Assembly: GCA_947088515.1 (NCBI GenBank)
Contig: CAMUHA010000084.1
Location: 1 to 13,232 of the forward strand
DNA from: an uncultured bacterium
GTDB taxonomy: Bacteria; Bacillota; Clostridia; Lachnospirales; Lachnospiraceae
Direction of reading: 5' to 3'
Length of the DNA: 13,232 bases
The notes beneath the pieces are model-generated. The model was not told where the DNA came from, did not search any database, and saw nothing but the letters and a program-made list of their open reading frames with translations. Shown piece after piece: positions 7,498 to 13,232 of this stretch (position 1 is its first letter; every line of letters begins with the position of its first letter). A program made the translations under genes and the position numbers.

Positions 7498-7559
7498 CCT
7501 AGAAGAAAGGATGAGGTCCTTACGGACACGGTACTGCGGGTATATTCCTGCGGTATAGG
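7498..7559 (+). promoter_or_regulatory. Structured leader upstream of metY, possible cis-regulatory RNA
   Basis: Between the chemoreceptor stop and metY the RNA can form a 4-bp stem with a TTAC loop (7516-7519/7524-7527). It can also form a 9-bp stem, TACTGCGGG (7532-7540) with CCTGCGGTA (7547-7555), around a 6-nt loop. CCTA (7498-7501) could pair with TAGG (7556-7559), closing a three-way junction and covering the start of the metY Shine-Dalgarno AGGGAG (7557-7562). There is no T run, so any control would act on translation. It is too short for a SAM-I (S-box) riboswitch and I do not recognise it as a known class. Confidence 0.35.
7511..7558 (+). CDS. Possible 15-codon upstream ORF before metY
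   Basis: An ATG at 7511 opens a frame for MRSLRTRYCGYIPAV and ends with TAG inside the metY ribosome binding site, 9 nt before the metY start codon. The predicted peptide is basic and contains one Cys. Both leader hairpins lie within this frame. A stop codon overlapping the downstream Shine-Dalgarno is the arrangement expected for translational coupling or a leader peptide. Against it, the AAAGG before the ATG is immediately adjacent, which is poor spacing for a ribosome binding site. I do not recognise the peptide, and a chance frame is possible. Confidence 0.3.
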   Translation: MRSLRTRYCGYIPAV

Positions 7560-7567
7560 GAGAAGAA

Positions 7568-8863
7568 ATGAGCAATTACAAAATGAATACAAAGTGTGTA
7601 CAGGCCGGTTATACGCCGGGAAACGGGGAACCGCGCCAGATACCAATTATCCAGTCCACTACATTCAAATATGAAACCAGTGAGGATATGGGAAAACTAT
7701 TTGACCTGGAGGCGTCAGGGTATTTTTATTCCCGGTTGCAGAACCCCACAAATGATTATGTGGCGGCGAAAATTGCAGAGCTGGAGGGCGGAGCGGCGGC
7801 AATGCTCACCTCTTCCGGGCAGGCGGCCAATTTCCTTGCGCTGTTTAACATATGTGAATGTGCAAGCCATATTGTATCATCTTCCTCTATTTATGGAGGG
7901 ACGTTTAATCTGATTGCCGTTACAATGGCCAAAATGGGGGTTGATGTCACTTTTGTTTCCCCTGACTGTACAGAGGAAGAGCTGGATGCTGCTTTTAAGG
8001 ATAACACAAAGGCTGTATTTGGGGAATCCATTGCAAATCCTGCACTGACAGTTCTTGATATTGAAAAATTTGCAAAGGCAGCCCATAAGCATGGGGTTCC
8101 GCTGATTGTAGACAACACATTTCCAACCCCTGTAAACTGTCGTCCCATAGAGTGGGGAGCGGATATTGTTGTACATTCCACAACCAAATATATGGATGGA
8201 CATGGGGCGGCAGTAGGCGGCGCGATTGTGGATGCAGGCAGATTTGACTGGATGGCCTATAAAGATAAGTTTCCGGGACTGTGTACGCCGGATGAGTCTT
8301 ACCATGGGATTACGTATGCGGAGAAGTTTGGGAAGGAAGGGGCTTTTATTACAAAATGTACTGCACAGCTTATGCGGGACCTTGGTTGTGTGCAGTCTCC
8401 TCAAAACGCCTATATTTTAAATCTGGGACTGGAATCTTTACATGTCAGAATGCCCCGTCATGTGGAGAACGGACAGGCAGTGGCTAAGTTCCTTGAAGGC
8501 CATCCCCAGGTATCTTATGTGAATTATCCGGGGCTTTCCTCAAATAAATATTATGAGAGGGCGCAAAAATACATGAAAGGGGGCGGCTGCGGTGTGGTTT
8601 CTTTTGAATTAAAAGGGGGGAGAGCGGCTGCGGAAATTTTTATGAAGCATTTAAAACTGGCGGCAATTGAAACCCATGTGGCAGATGCTAGAACCTGTTG
8701 CCTTAATCCGGCCACCAGCACCCACCGCCAGATGAGCGAGGAACAGCTCCGGGCAGCAGGAGTGCCTTCGGGCCTTGTGCGGATTTCCTGCGGGCTTGAA
8801 GACAAAGAAGATTTGATTGCGGACCTTAAGCAGGCGCTGGAGGCTATAAGGACAGATTTGTAA
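7568..8863 (+). CDS. metY: O-acetylhomoserine sulfhydrylase (homocysteine synthase)
   Basis: PLP enzyme of the Cys/Met metabolism family, 431 aa. This matches MetY (about 430) and is longer than cystathionine gamma-synthase or lyase (about 380). It combines O-acetylhomoserine with sulfide to give homocysteine and acetate, direct sulfhydrylation in methionine synthesis. Visible signatures are the N-terminal PIIQSTTFKYET, the YSRLQNPTNDYVAAKIAELEGG block, LTSSGQAA, VDNTFPTPVNCRP, the PLP-binding HSTTKY with Lys207, and a C-terminal RISCGLED segment. The ATG follows AGGGAG at 5 nt. It lies 106 nt after the chemoreceptor gene, with no terminator and no clear promoter between them. A structured leader immediately upstream suggests its own control. 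Some family members use O-acetylserine, so the cysteine synthase side activity cannot be excluded. Confidence 0.92.
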   Translation: MSNYKMNTKCVQAGYTPGNGEPRQIPIIQSTTFKYETSEDMGKLFDLEASGYFYSRLQNPTNDYVAAKIAELEGGAAAMLTSSGQAANFLALFNICECASHIVSSSSIYGGTFNLIAVTMAKMGVDVTFVSPDCTEEELDAAFKDNTKAVFGESIANPALTVLDIEKFAKAAHKHGVPLIVDNTFPTPVNCRPIEWGADIVVHSTTKYMDGHGAAVGGAIVDAGRFDWMAYKDKFPGLCTPDESYHGITYAEKFGKEGAFITKCTAQLMRDLGCVQSPQNAYILNLGLESLHVRMPRHVENGQAVAKFLEGHPQVSYVNYPGLSSNKYYERAQKYMKGGGCGVVSFELKGGRAAAEIFMKHLKLAAIETHVADARTCCLNPATSTHRQMSEEQLRAAGVPSGLVRISCGLEDKEDLIADLKQALEAIRTDL

Positions 8864-8898
8864 AATCCAAATAATATGACATAAGATGGGGTATTCTA

Positions 8899-9459
8899 TT
8901 GGTTATGAATGCAAAACGGATACCTTATGGATTTGACTATTATGCTTTATTATTTTTTATTGTAGCTTTTGCCGGGTGGCTTTGGGAAGTGGCGCTGCAC
9001 CTGGTGACAGAACATGCCCTGATTAACAGAGGCGTATACAAGGGGCCATATCTTCCTGTTTATGGTATTGGGGGGATATTATTGTGTTTTCTTTTTCATA
9101 CTTTAAGAAAAAAGCCTTTGCAGGTGTTTTTCCTGTCAGCGGCAGTGTGCTCTGTTTTGGAGTATCTGACCAGTTATTTTCTGGAAAAGCGCTGGGGGCT
9201 TAGGTGGTGGGATTATCACGGACACCTTCTGAATATAAACGGACGGATATGCCTGCCCGGAGCGGTAATCTTTGGAATAGGAGGCATGGCGTTGGTGTGC
9301 CTGTTTCTGCCTTTTTATGAAAAGCTATACCGGAAAATTCCTGGGAAGTGGCGGAATTTACTATGTGTTGTTTTTCTGCTGGTGTTTGTGGCGGATGCGG
9401 CATATTGCGGTATAAAGCCTAATACAGGATATGGCATTTCCACGGGCTTTGGTATGTGA
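8899..9459 (+). CDS. CmpB-like (DUF1113) integral membrane protein
   Basis: Small polytopic membrane protein of 186 aa from the family annotated as putative ABC-transporter permease CmpB (PF06541). Family features are FAGWLWE in the first helix, NRGVYKGPYLPVYGIGG, EYLTSYFLEKRWGLRWWDY and NINGRICLPGAVIFGIGG. About five hydrophobic helices lie near residues 13-34, 50-68, 74-94, 118-142 and 150-170. No ATPase or binding protein is adjacent, so the transporter label is unsupported and the function is unknown. The TTG at 8899 has GGGG 7 nt upstream; an ATG two codons later (8905) is the alternative start, with longer spacing. It lies 35 nt after metY without a terminator and may be co-transcribed with it. 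Confidence 0.8.
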   Translation: MVMNAKRIPYGFDYYALLFFIVAFAGWLWEVALHLVTEHALINRGVYKGPYLPVYGIGGILLCFLFHTLRKKPLQVFFLSAAVCSVLEYLTSYFLEKRWGLRWWDYHGHLLNINGRICLPGAVIFGIGGMALVCLFLPFYEKLYRKIPGKWRNLLCVVFLLVFVADAAYCGIKPNTGYGISTGFGM

Positions 9460-9470
9460 CTTTTTGATGG

Positions 9471-9522
9471 AACATGAAAAAATCCATTGAAAACTGCCTT
9501 TGGCAATGGAAATTTTCATGTT
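9471..9522. terminator. Long inverted repeat between convergent genes, probable bidirectional terminator
   Basis: AACATGAAAAAATCCATTG (9471-9489) pairs with CAATGGAAATTTTCATGTT (9504-9522), giving 17 of 19 base pairs with a 2-nt internal mismatch. The apex holds a competing TGCC/GGCA mini-hairpin (9495-9498/9502-9505). It sits between the ends of two convergent genes. The arms are A/T-rich, but no clean T run follows on either strand, so the terminator role is inferred from position. Confidence 0.5.
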
Positions 9523-9593
9523 TGTCAGGATGCCGGATGGGGAGATTGACTTATCAAAGATTTGTAGTAAACTTATAGTAAAAGGAAAAACTG

Positions 9594-10112
9594 TCAGCTT
9601 CCATCCCTGCTTTCGCTAATATAGCTGGTAATGCAGGATTTTACTTCTTCACGGGGCTTATCAAGTACAATGGCAAGCTCCCCGTAAAGAGAGGTTTCCG
9701 CAAGGCTGTAATAGCGGCTGTCTAAGGCGGTTACTTTATAACCTTTTTTTATCCGGCTTTCCTTCCGGCGGTAAATGGTTTTAATCAGCTGTACCCATGC
9801 TTTGCAGTTATTGGAACGGATGTATTGCTTATAAGTGTTTTCAAGGGTCTTTTCATTGGTCAGCGGGATTAACGGAATGTCGGGAATGGACTTTATGAGA
9901 TTATCAGCCTCATCCTTGGAAAGCGCAGGGCGCAAAAGGGGTCCTTCCGTATCCACGGGGGTATAAACGGTAGTATTATTCGATGCGTATACGGGTTTTA
10001 ACAGATAGTATAGCCTGTTTTTGCTGATGCCAGGGATGTCCAGTGTGGTTACATCCTGCACACTGCATATTCCGTTATTACCATAGATTACATAATCACC
10101 TTTTTTAAACAT
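9594..10112 (-). CDS. CarD/CdnL-like RNA polymerase-binding transcription regulator
   Basis: Protein of 172 aa beginning MFKKGDYVIYGNNGICSVQD, the typical opening of the CarD_CdnL_TRCF domain, a Tudor-like fold that contacts the RNA polymerase beta subunit. The beta-rich N-terminal domain covers about residues 1-65 and includes a YYLLKPVY strand and VYTPVDTE. A mainly helical C-terminal part (about 70-165) follows, as in CdnL proteins that stabilise open promoter complexes. The ATG at 10112 has AAGGAGG 8 nt upstream. A GTG three codons earlier overlaps that Shine-Dalgarno and is not the start. It is a single gene, convergent with the CmpB-like gene and divergent from the phosphatase gene. Clostridia often carry several diverged CarD-like paralogues, so this one may be a specialised copy with unknown targets. 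Confidence 0.85.
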   Translation of the reverse strand: MFKKGDYVIYGNNGICSVQDVTTLDIPGISKNRLYYLLKPVYASNNTTVYTPVDTEGPLLRPALSKDEADNLIKSIPDIPLIPLTNEKTLENTYKQYIRSNNCKAWVQLIKTIYRRKESRIKKGYKVTALDSRYYSLAETSLYGELAIVLDKPREEVKSCITSYISESRDGS

Positions 10113-10134
10113 GGTATTCACCTCCTTAGTTTAT

Positions 10135-10164
10135 ATAATAACAGATTTTTAAATAAAATGTCAG
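10135..10164 (-). promoter_or_regulatory. Probable promoter of the carD-like gene
   Basis: On the minus strand CTGACA (10164-10159) and TATTAT (10140-10135) are 18 nt apart, a good sigma-A match. They lie about 25 nt upstream of the start codon at 10112. An overlapping TTGACT lies 4 nt further upstream. Confidence 0.55.
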
Positions 10165-10220
10165 TCAATTATTGATAAAAATAAAAAAAATGTGAAAATT
10201 GCGCATGGAAGGGGCATAGA

Positions 10221-10236
10221 ACATTGTACATAATGT
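10221..10236. promoter_or_regulatory. Small palindrome in the carD-phosphatase intergenic region
   Basis: ACATT (10221-10225) and AATGT (10232-10236) form an operator-like inverted repeat with 6 nt between the arms, inside the 224-bp divergent region. A second 7-bp inverted repeat, ATGAAAC (10267-10273) and GTTTCAT (10303-10309), surrounds a TATAGT that could be a -10 for the phosphatase gene. No strong plus-strand -35 is evident. Repeats this short can arise by chance. Confidence 0.2.
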
Positions 10237-10336
10237 CCTTATAAGAATTGTAAATACGGTTTGTAGATGAAACAGACGGACAGATGCAGGGTTTGGACTA
10301 TAGTTTCATTTTCAGACAAAAAGTGGGGGAATAATG

Positions 10337-10918
10337 ATGAAGCTTTATCTGGTCAGGCATGGCGAGACAGACTGGAATATTGACAGCAAAATCCAGGGAC
10401 ATACAGATATTGCCCTGAATGAAAAGGGCAGGCGGCAGGCAGGAGAGCTTGCAAAGGAGCTTGCGGAAGGAAATTATCACATTAGAGAAATTTATACAAG
10501 TGAAAAAGAGCGTGCATGGGAAACGGCGCGTATTATAGGAAATGTTCTTGGCATAACACCCAGAGTAGCAAAAGGGCTGGAGGAAATCTGCCTTGGAAAG
10601 TGGGAAGGCCACACATGGAAGCAGGTGAAAGAGCAGTTTGCGGAAGAATATGCACTTTGGCATAGTGACCGCCGGAATCAGATTCCGCCTATGGGGGAAT
10701 CCTATCAGCAGCTTTTGGACAGGCTTTTGCCTGCAATTGATGATATAATAAAGAAGGAACAGGAGGATACGCTGATTGTCACCCATAGCGGGGTGATTAT
10801 GACATTACTGTCATATGTTTATGATACCCCTTTTGAAGACATGGCAAGGAACTACAAGACGGGAAATGCCAAAGTTGTTGAACTGGACAAGGAATTGTTT
10901 TATAAAAGATACTTATAA
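10337..10918 (+). CDS. Histidine phosphatase family protein (phosphoglycerate mutase-like)
   Basis: Cytoplasmic protein of 193 aa from the histidine phosphatase (phosphoglycerate mutase-like) superfamily. The N-terminal LVRHGETDWN motif contains the nucleophile His8, with Arg7 and Glu10 nearby. SEKERAWETARII corresponds to the second conserved arginine region, EEICLGKWEG holds the conserved Glu and Gly-x-Trp-Glu-Gly pattern, and VTHSGVI carries the second catalytic histidine, His150. Clostridial proteins of this size are usually broad phosphatases or cobalamin-pathway CobC-like enzymes, not true glycolytic mutases, and no cobalamin gene is nearby. The ATG at 10337 is preferred over 10334 because GGGGGA ends 6 nt before it. 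The fructokinase gene follows after 30 nt and is probably co-transcribed. The substrate is unknown. Confidence 0.88.
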   Translation: MKLYLVRHGETDWNIDSKIQGHTDIALNEKGRRQAGELAKELAEGNYHIREIYTSEKERAWETARIIGNVLGITPRVAKGLEEICLGKWEGHTWKQVKEQFAEEYALWHSDRRNQIPPMGESYQQLLDRLLPAIDDIIKKEQEDTLIVTHSGVIMTLLSYVYDTPFEDMARNYKTGNAKVVELDKELFYKRYL

Positions 10919-10948
10919 AAATATTTACAGTAAAAGGAGAGAAAGAGT

Positions 10949-11824
10949 ATGAGATTAGGTGCATTGGAAGCAGGCGGAACGAAGATGGTGTGCGCAGTGG
11001 GGGATGAAACAGGAAAGATTTTTGAGCAGATTTCCATTCCTACGGAAACACCGGAAATCACGATGCCAAAGCTGATTGATTATTTTAAAAAGGCCGAAGT
11101 GGACGCTTTGGGAATCGGGTGTTTTGGACCCATTGACCCAGATAAAAATTCAAAAACTTATGGTTATATTACAAGCACCCCTAAGCTGGCATGGGCAAAT
11201 TATGATATTGTGGGGGCTTTTGAAAAAGCGCTGGGATGTCCGGTTGGATTTGATACAGATGTAAACGGGTCGGTTCTGGGGGAAGTTACTTTTGGACAGG
11301 CAAAAGGCAAAAAATGTGTTATTTATGTGACCATAGGAACAGGCGTGGGAGTAGGTGTTTTTATTGAAGGAAAGCTGCTTCATGGAATGCTTCACCCGGA
11401 AGCGGGACATGTACATATCCAGAAACGGGAGGATGATGCTTATGAAGGAAAATGCCCTTATCACAAAACCTGTCTGGAAGGTCTTGCGGCAGGACCAGCA
11501 GTGGAAGCGCGCTGGGGACAAAAGGCGGTGGAATTAAAGGACAGAAAGGAAGTCTGGGATCTGGAGGCATACTATATTGCCCAGGCTCTTTATGGGTATA
11601 TCCTTACACTGTCGCCGGAAATGATTATTTTAGGTGGCGGAATTATGCACCAGGAACAGCTTTTCCCGCTGATTAGAAATTATGTGAAGGAAATGCTAAG
11701 CGGGTATATTAAGACAGACGAAATTGAAAACATAGATGGTTATATTGTACCGGCAAGCCTTCATGATGATCAGGGAATTATGGGGTGTCTGGAGCTTGGG
11801 CGCAGAGCGCTGGAAGAAAAATAA
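10949..11824 (+). CDS. ROK-family fructokinase
   Basis: Sugar kinase of 291 aa from the ROK family, likely phosphorylating fructose (possibly mannose or another hexose) with ATP. The ATP phosphate-binding segment GALEAGGTKMV lies at residues 4-14. The GIGCFGPIDPD motif follows, then DTDVNGSVLGE with probable catalytic base Asp104, and GTGVGVGVFIEG. The zinc site has His154 (with His156 next to it), Cys169, His172 and Cys175, in the GKCPYHKTCLEGLAAGPA pattern typical of bacterial fructokinases such as B. subtilis GmuE (YdhR). The start has AAGGAGAG upstream at good spacing. It follows the histidine phosphatase gene by 30 nt and is followed by a hairpin terminator. No sugar transporter or hydrolase is adjacent to identify the in vivo sugar. 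Confidence 0.9.
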   Translation: MRLGALEAGGTKMVCAVGDETGKIFEQISIPTETPEITMPKLIDYFKKAEVDALGIGCFGPIDPDKNSKTYGYITSTPKLAWANYDIVGAFEKALGCPVGFDTDVNGSVLGEVTFGQAKGKKCVIYVTIGTGVGVGVFIEGKLLHGMLHPEAGHVHIQKREDDAYEGKCPYHKTCLEGLAAGPAVEARWGQKAVELKDRKEVWDLEAYYIAQALYGYILTLSPEMIILGGGIMHQEQLFPLIRNYVKEMLSGYIKTDEIENIDGYIVPASLHDDQGIMGCLELGRRALEEK

Positions 11825-11834
11825 CAGAGGACTG

Positions 11835-11871
11835 TTAAGGAAACGCCAAAAAATTTATGGCGTTTCCTTAA
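11835..11871 (+). terminator. Probable terminator after the fructokinase gene
   Basis: A perfect 13-bp inverted repeat, TTAAGGAAACGCC (11835-11847) and GGCGTTTCCTTAA (11859-11871), has an 11-nt loop and starts 10 nt after the stop codon. The downstream tract is AT-rich (AATATTTAT) rather than a pure T run, so efficiency is uncertain. Confidence 0.7.
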
Positions 11872-11923
11872 AATATTTATCATATTATTAACTATAAATA
11901 CAGGAAAAGAGATTTGTAACACT

Positions 11924-13232
11924 ATGCCATTGCTCCAATATTTTTTGTCTGGGTTTTTAGATTCTCTGATAGCGCATCTTGTGCTGGTATTCTATCTGCT
12001 GGCTGTGACAGACGAACAGTCCATATGGAAACAATTGAAAAAGCTGCCCATTTTGCTTGTATCCCCTCTTACCGCTGCGATGATTGTCACCGGGTTTACC
12101 TATATAATACCAGAGTTTAGTGCGTTCAAGTTTTGTGTCTCTTCCTTTTTTATTTATATTATGTGCACTCTTTGGGTGATGTGGACGTACCGGCTGGACT
12201 TCTGGCGGGCATTTTCCACTGTATGTATGGGAGGGCTTCTGCAGATGGCCACATCTACCATAGGTCAGGTCACATACCTGGCTTTGCCGGACGGTCTTGA
12301 AGCGACCATCAGCCTTTATGCCTTTGGACTGTTTTTTTCGGCCGCTGTAGCTGTCCTTCTTAAAAAGTTCCGTTTTGGCGCCGGGTTCCGGCTGCTATTG
12401 GAGGAACAGTCCAGCCTGCATCAGACTGCGGCGCTTATCTTTGCCATGGAAATTTCAGTACAGATATTTTTTAACCTGAGACATGGTGTACAGCAGTCGT
12501 ATCTTCTGTCCTATTATTTTTTAGTTGCTGTGCTGGTAATCGTGCAAGTCGTACTGATTGTTTACCTGGGCCATCGGATTGATGACAGCCGCACGCTTCA
12601 GGCGCAGCGGGATATCATCGCCCAGCAGCAGCTTTACGAACAGAGTCTGGAGGACTTGCGCCGGGAGGTGCGCTGCTTCCGTCACGATTACAAAAATCTC
12701 CTGGTGGGTCTGACCTTGCAGGCAAAAGAAGATAAGCGGGGTGAGCTTTGCATTGCATTATCGGAATTGGAAGCAGACTTTGACCGGAATCTGGGAGAAA
12801 AAATTCAGTTGTCTACGCAGATTGGCAATCTGCGAATTATTCAGGTGCGCAGTCTTTTGCTGGGCAAGCTTTCCGCCTGGCGGGAAAATAAGGTAGAGTG
12901 CCGTCTGGAGGCGCTTTACCCTGTGGAACGTGTGGATATGAAGGTTTGGGACTTTGTCCGCTGTCTGGGGATTTTGCTGGATAATGCGGCAGAGGCTGCA
13001 TTGGAAACAGAACAGCCTTGGGTGGAGATTGTCCTGTCAGCCTGGAACGGGCAGGTATTTTTGCGGGTATCCAATCCTTACAGGAATGCCTTTGACCCGG
13101 AAAAAATGTGGCAGGAGGGATGGTCCACCAAGGGGGTGGGCCGGGGGCTGGGGCTGTCCAGCTATCAGAATATTTTGGAGAACTATTCTAATGCCATTTT
13201 TTCCACTGCATGGAAGGAAGGTGTGTGTGTAC
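11924..13232 (+). CDS. Sensor histidine kinase, AgrC/HPK10 type, 3' end outside window
   Basis: The frame is open from ATG 11924 to the window edge, 436 codons without a stop, so the gene is truncated by the window. About 205 N-terminal residues form roughly six hydrophobic helices, as in peptide-sensing AgrC-like kinases. A coiled linker rich in Gln/Glu/Arg follows (about 210-250). The kinase core has an H-box CFRHDYKNLL with probable phosphoacceptor His254, an N-box LLDNAAEAA with Asn354, and a G-box STKGVGRGLGLSS (401-413), all characteristic of HPK10/GHKL (HATPase_c_5) kinases. The ribosome binding site is weak (AGGA about 18 nt upstream), so the exact start is uncertain, but no in-frame upstream ATG, GTG or TTG is evident nearby. 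No AgrD-like peptide or AgrB gene precedes it. A LytTR-type response regulator would be expected downstream, which is inference. Confidence 0.88.
   Translation, partial: MPLLQYFLSGFLDSLIAHLVLVFYLLAVTDEQSIWKQLKKLPILLVSPLTAAMIVTGFTYIIPEFSAFKFCVSSFFIYIMCTLWVMWTYRLDFWRAFSTVCMGGLLQMATSTIGQVTYLALPDGLEATISLYAFGLFFSAAVAVLLKKFRFGAGFRLLLEEQSSLHQTAALIFAMEISVQIFFNLRHGVQQSYLLSYYFLVAVLVIVQVVLIVYLGHRIDDSRTLQAQRDIIAQQQLYEQSLEDLRREVRCFRHDYKNLLVGLTLQAKEDKRGELCIALSELEADFDRNLGEKIQLSTQIGNLRIIQVRSLLLGKLSAWRENKVECRLEALYPVERVDMKVWDFVRCLGILLDNAAEAALETEQPWVEIVLSAWNGQVFLRVSNPYRNAFDPEKMWQEGWSTKGVGRGLGLSSYQNILENYSNAIFSTAWKEGVCV

Noticed and set aside
7462..7567. SAM-I (S-box) riboswitch upstream of metY.
   Set aside because: The region is too short, lacks the expected multi-helix consensus and has no terminator hairpin with a T run.
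7877..8404. Long open frames on the minus strand within metY and similar shadows inside trpB2, ptb, buk and the fructokinase.
   Set aside because: They lie opposite well-supported genes, have no ribosome binding sites and encode Cys/His-rich, low-complexity products typical of antisense shadows.
11452..11676. Alternative-frame open frames within the fructokinase gene.
   Set aside because: They are embedded in a complete ROK kinase with intact motifs, and show no ribosome binding site or family features.

Overview
The window looks like chromosomal DNA from an anaerobic Firmicute of the class Clostridia, most likely Lachnospiraceae. The reasons are moderate GC, strong AGGAGG-type ribosome binding sites, a ptb-buk butyrate pair, a T-box leader, a MetY-type homocysteine synthase, a CmpB-like (DUF1113) membrane protein and a CarD-like regulator. 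No rRNA, tRNA, CRISPR array, insertion sequence, integrase or phage gene is visible. The species assignment is inference.

Layout, left to right. Positions 1-121 hold no convincing gene. The minus-strand ptb-buk operon (215-2221) encodes the last two steps of butyrate formation and ends at a hairpin at 122-146. Its upstream region is divergent with a plus-strand sigma-A promoter (2340-2368) that drives a T-box leader (about 2376-2643). The readable specifier codon of this leader is UGG (Trp). The leader controls a stand-alone TrpB2-type tryptophan synthase beta chain (2832-4220) followed by a strong terminator. Next come two plus-strand signalling genes: a hemerythrin / CheX-like / receiver-domain fusion (4371-5714) and a two-TM methyl-accepting chemotaxis protein (5779-7461). 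Then comes metY (7568-8863), preceded by a structured 70-nt leader that carries a possible 15-codon upstream ORF. A small CmpB-like membrane protein (8899-9459) follows.

A long inverted repeat (9471-9522) separates that gene from the convergent, minus-strand carD-like gene (9594-10112). A 224-bp divergent intergenic region leads to a histidine phosphatase (10337-10918) and a zinc-motif ROK fructokinase (10949-11824), which probably share a transcript and end at a hairpin (11835-11871). The right edge holds the first 436 codons of a membrane sensor kinase of the HPK10/AgrC type (11924 to the window end), which is cut off by the window.

The genes fall into small independent transcription units rather than one system: butyrate and energy metabolism, tryptophan and sulfur amino-acid synthesis, probable oxygen/redox taxis or signalling, sugar phosphorylation and a peptide-type two-component sensor. 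The items most worth following up are the metY leader with its mini-ORF, the hemerythrin-CheX-REC fusion next to a chemoreceptor, and the tryptophan T-box on a lone trpB2.
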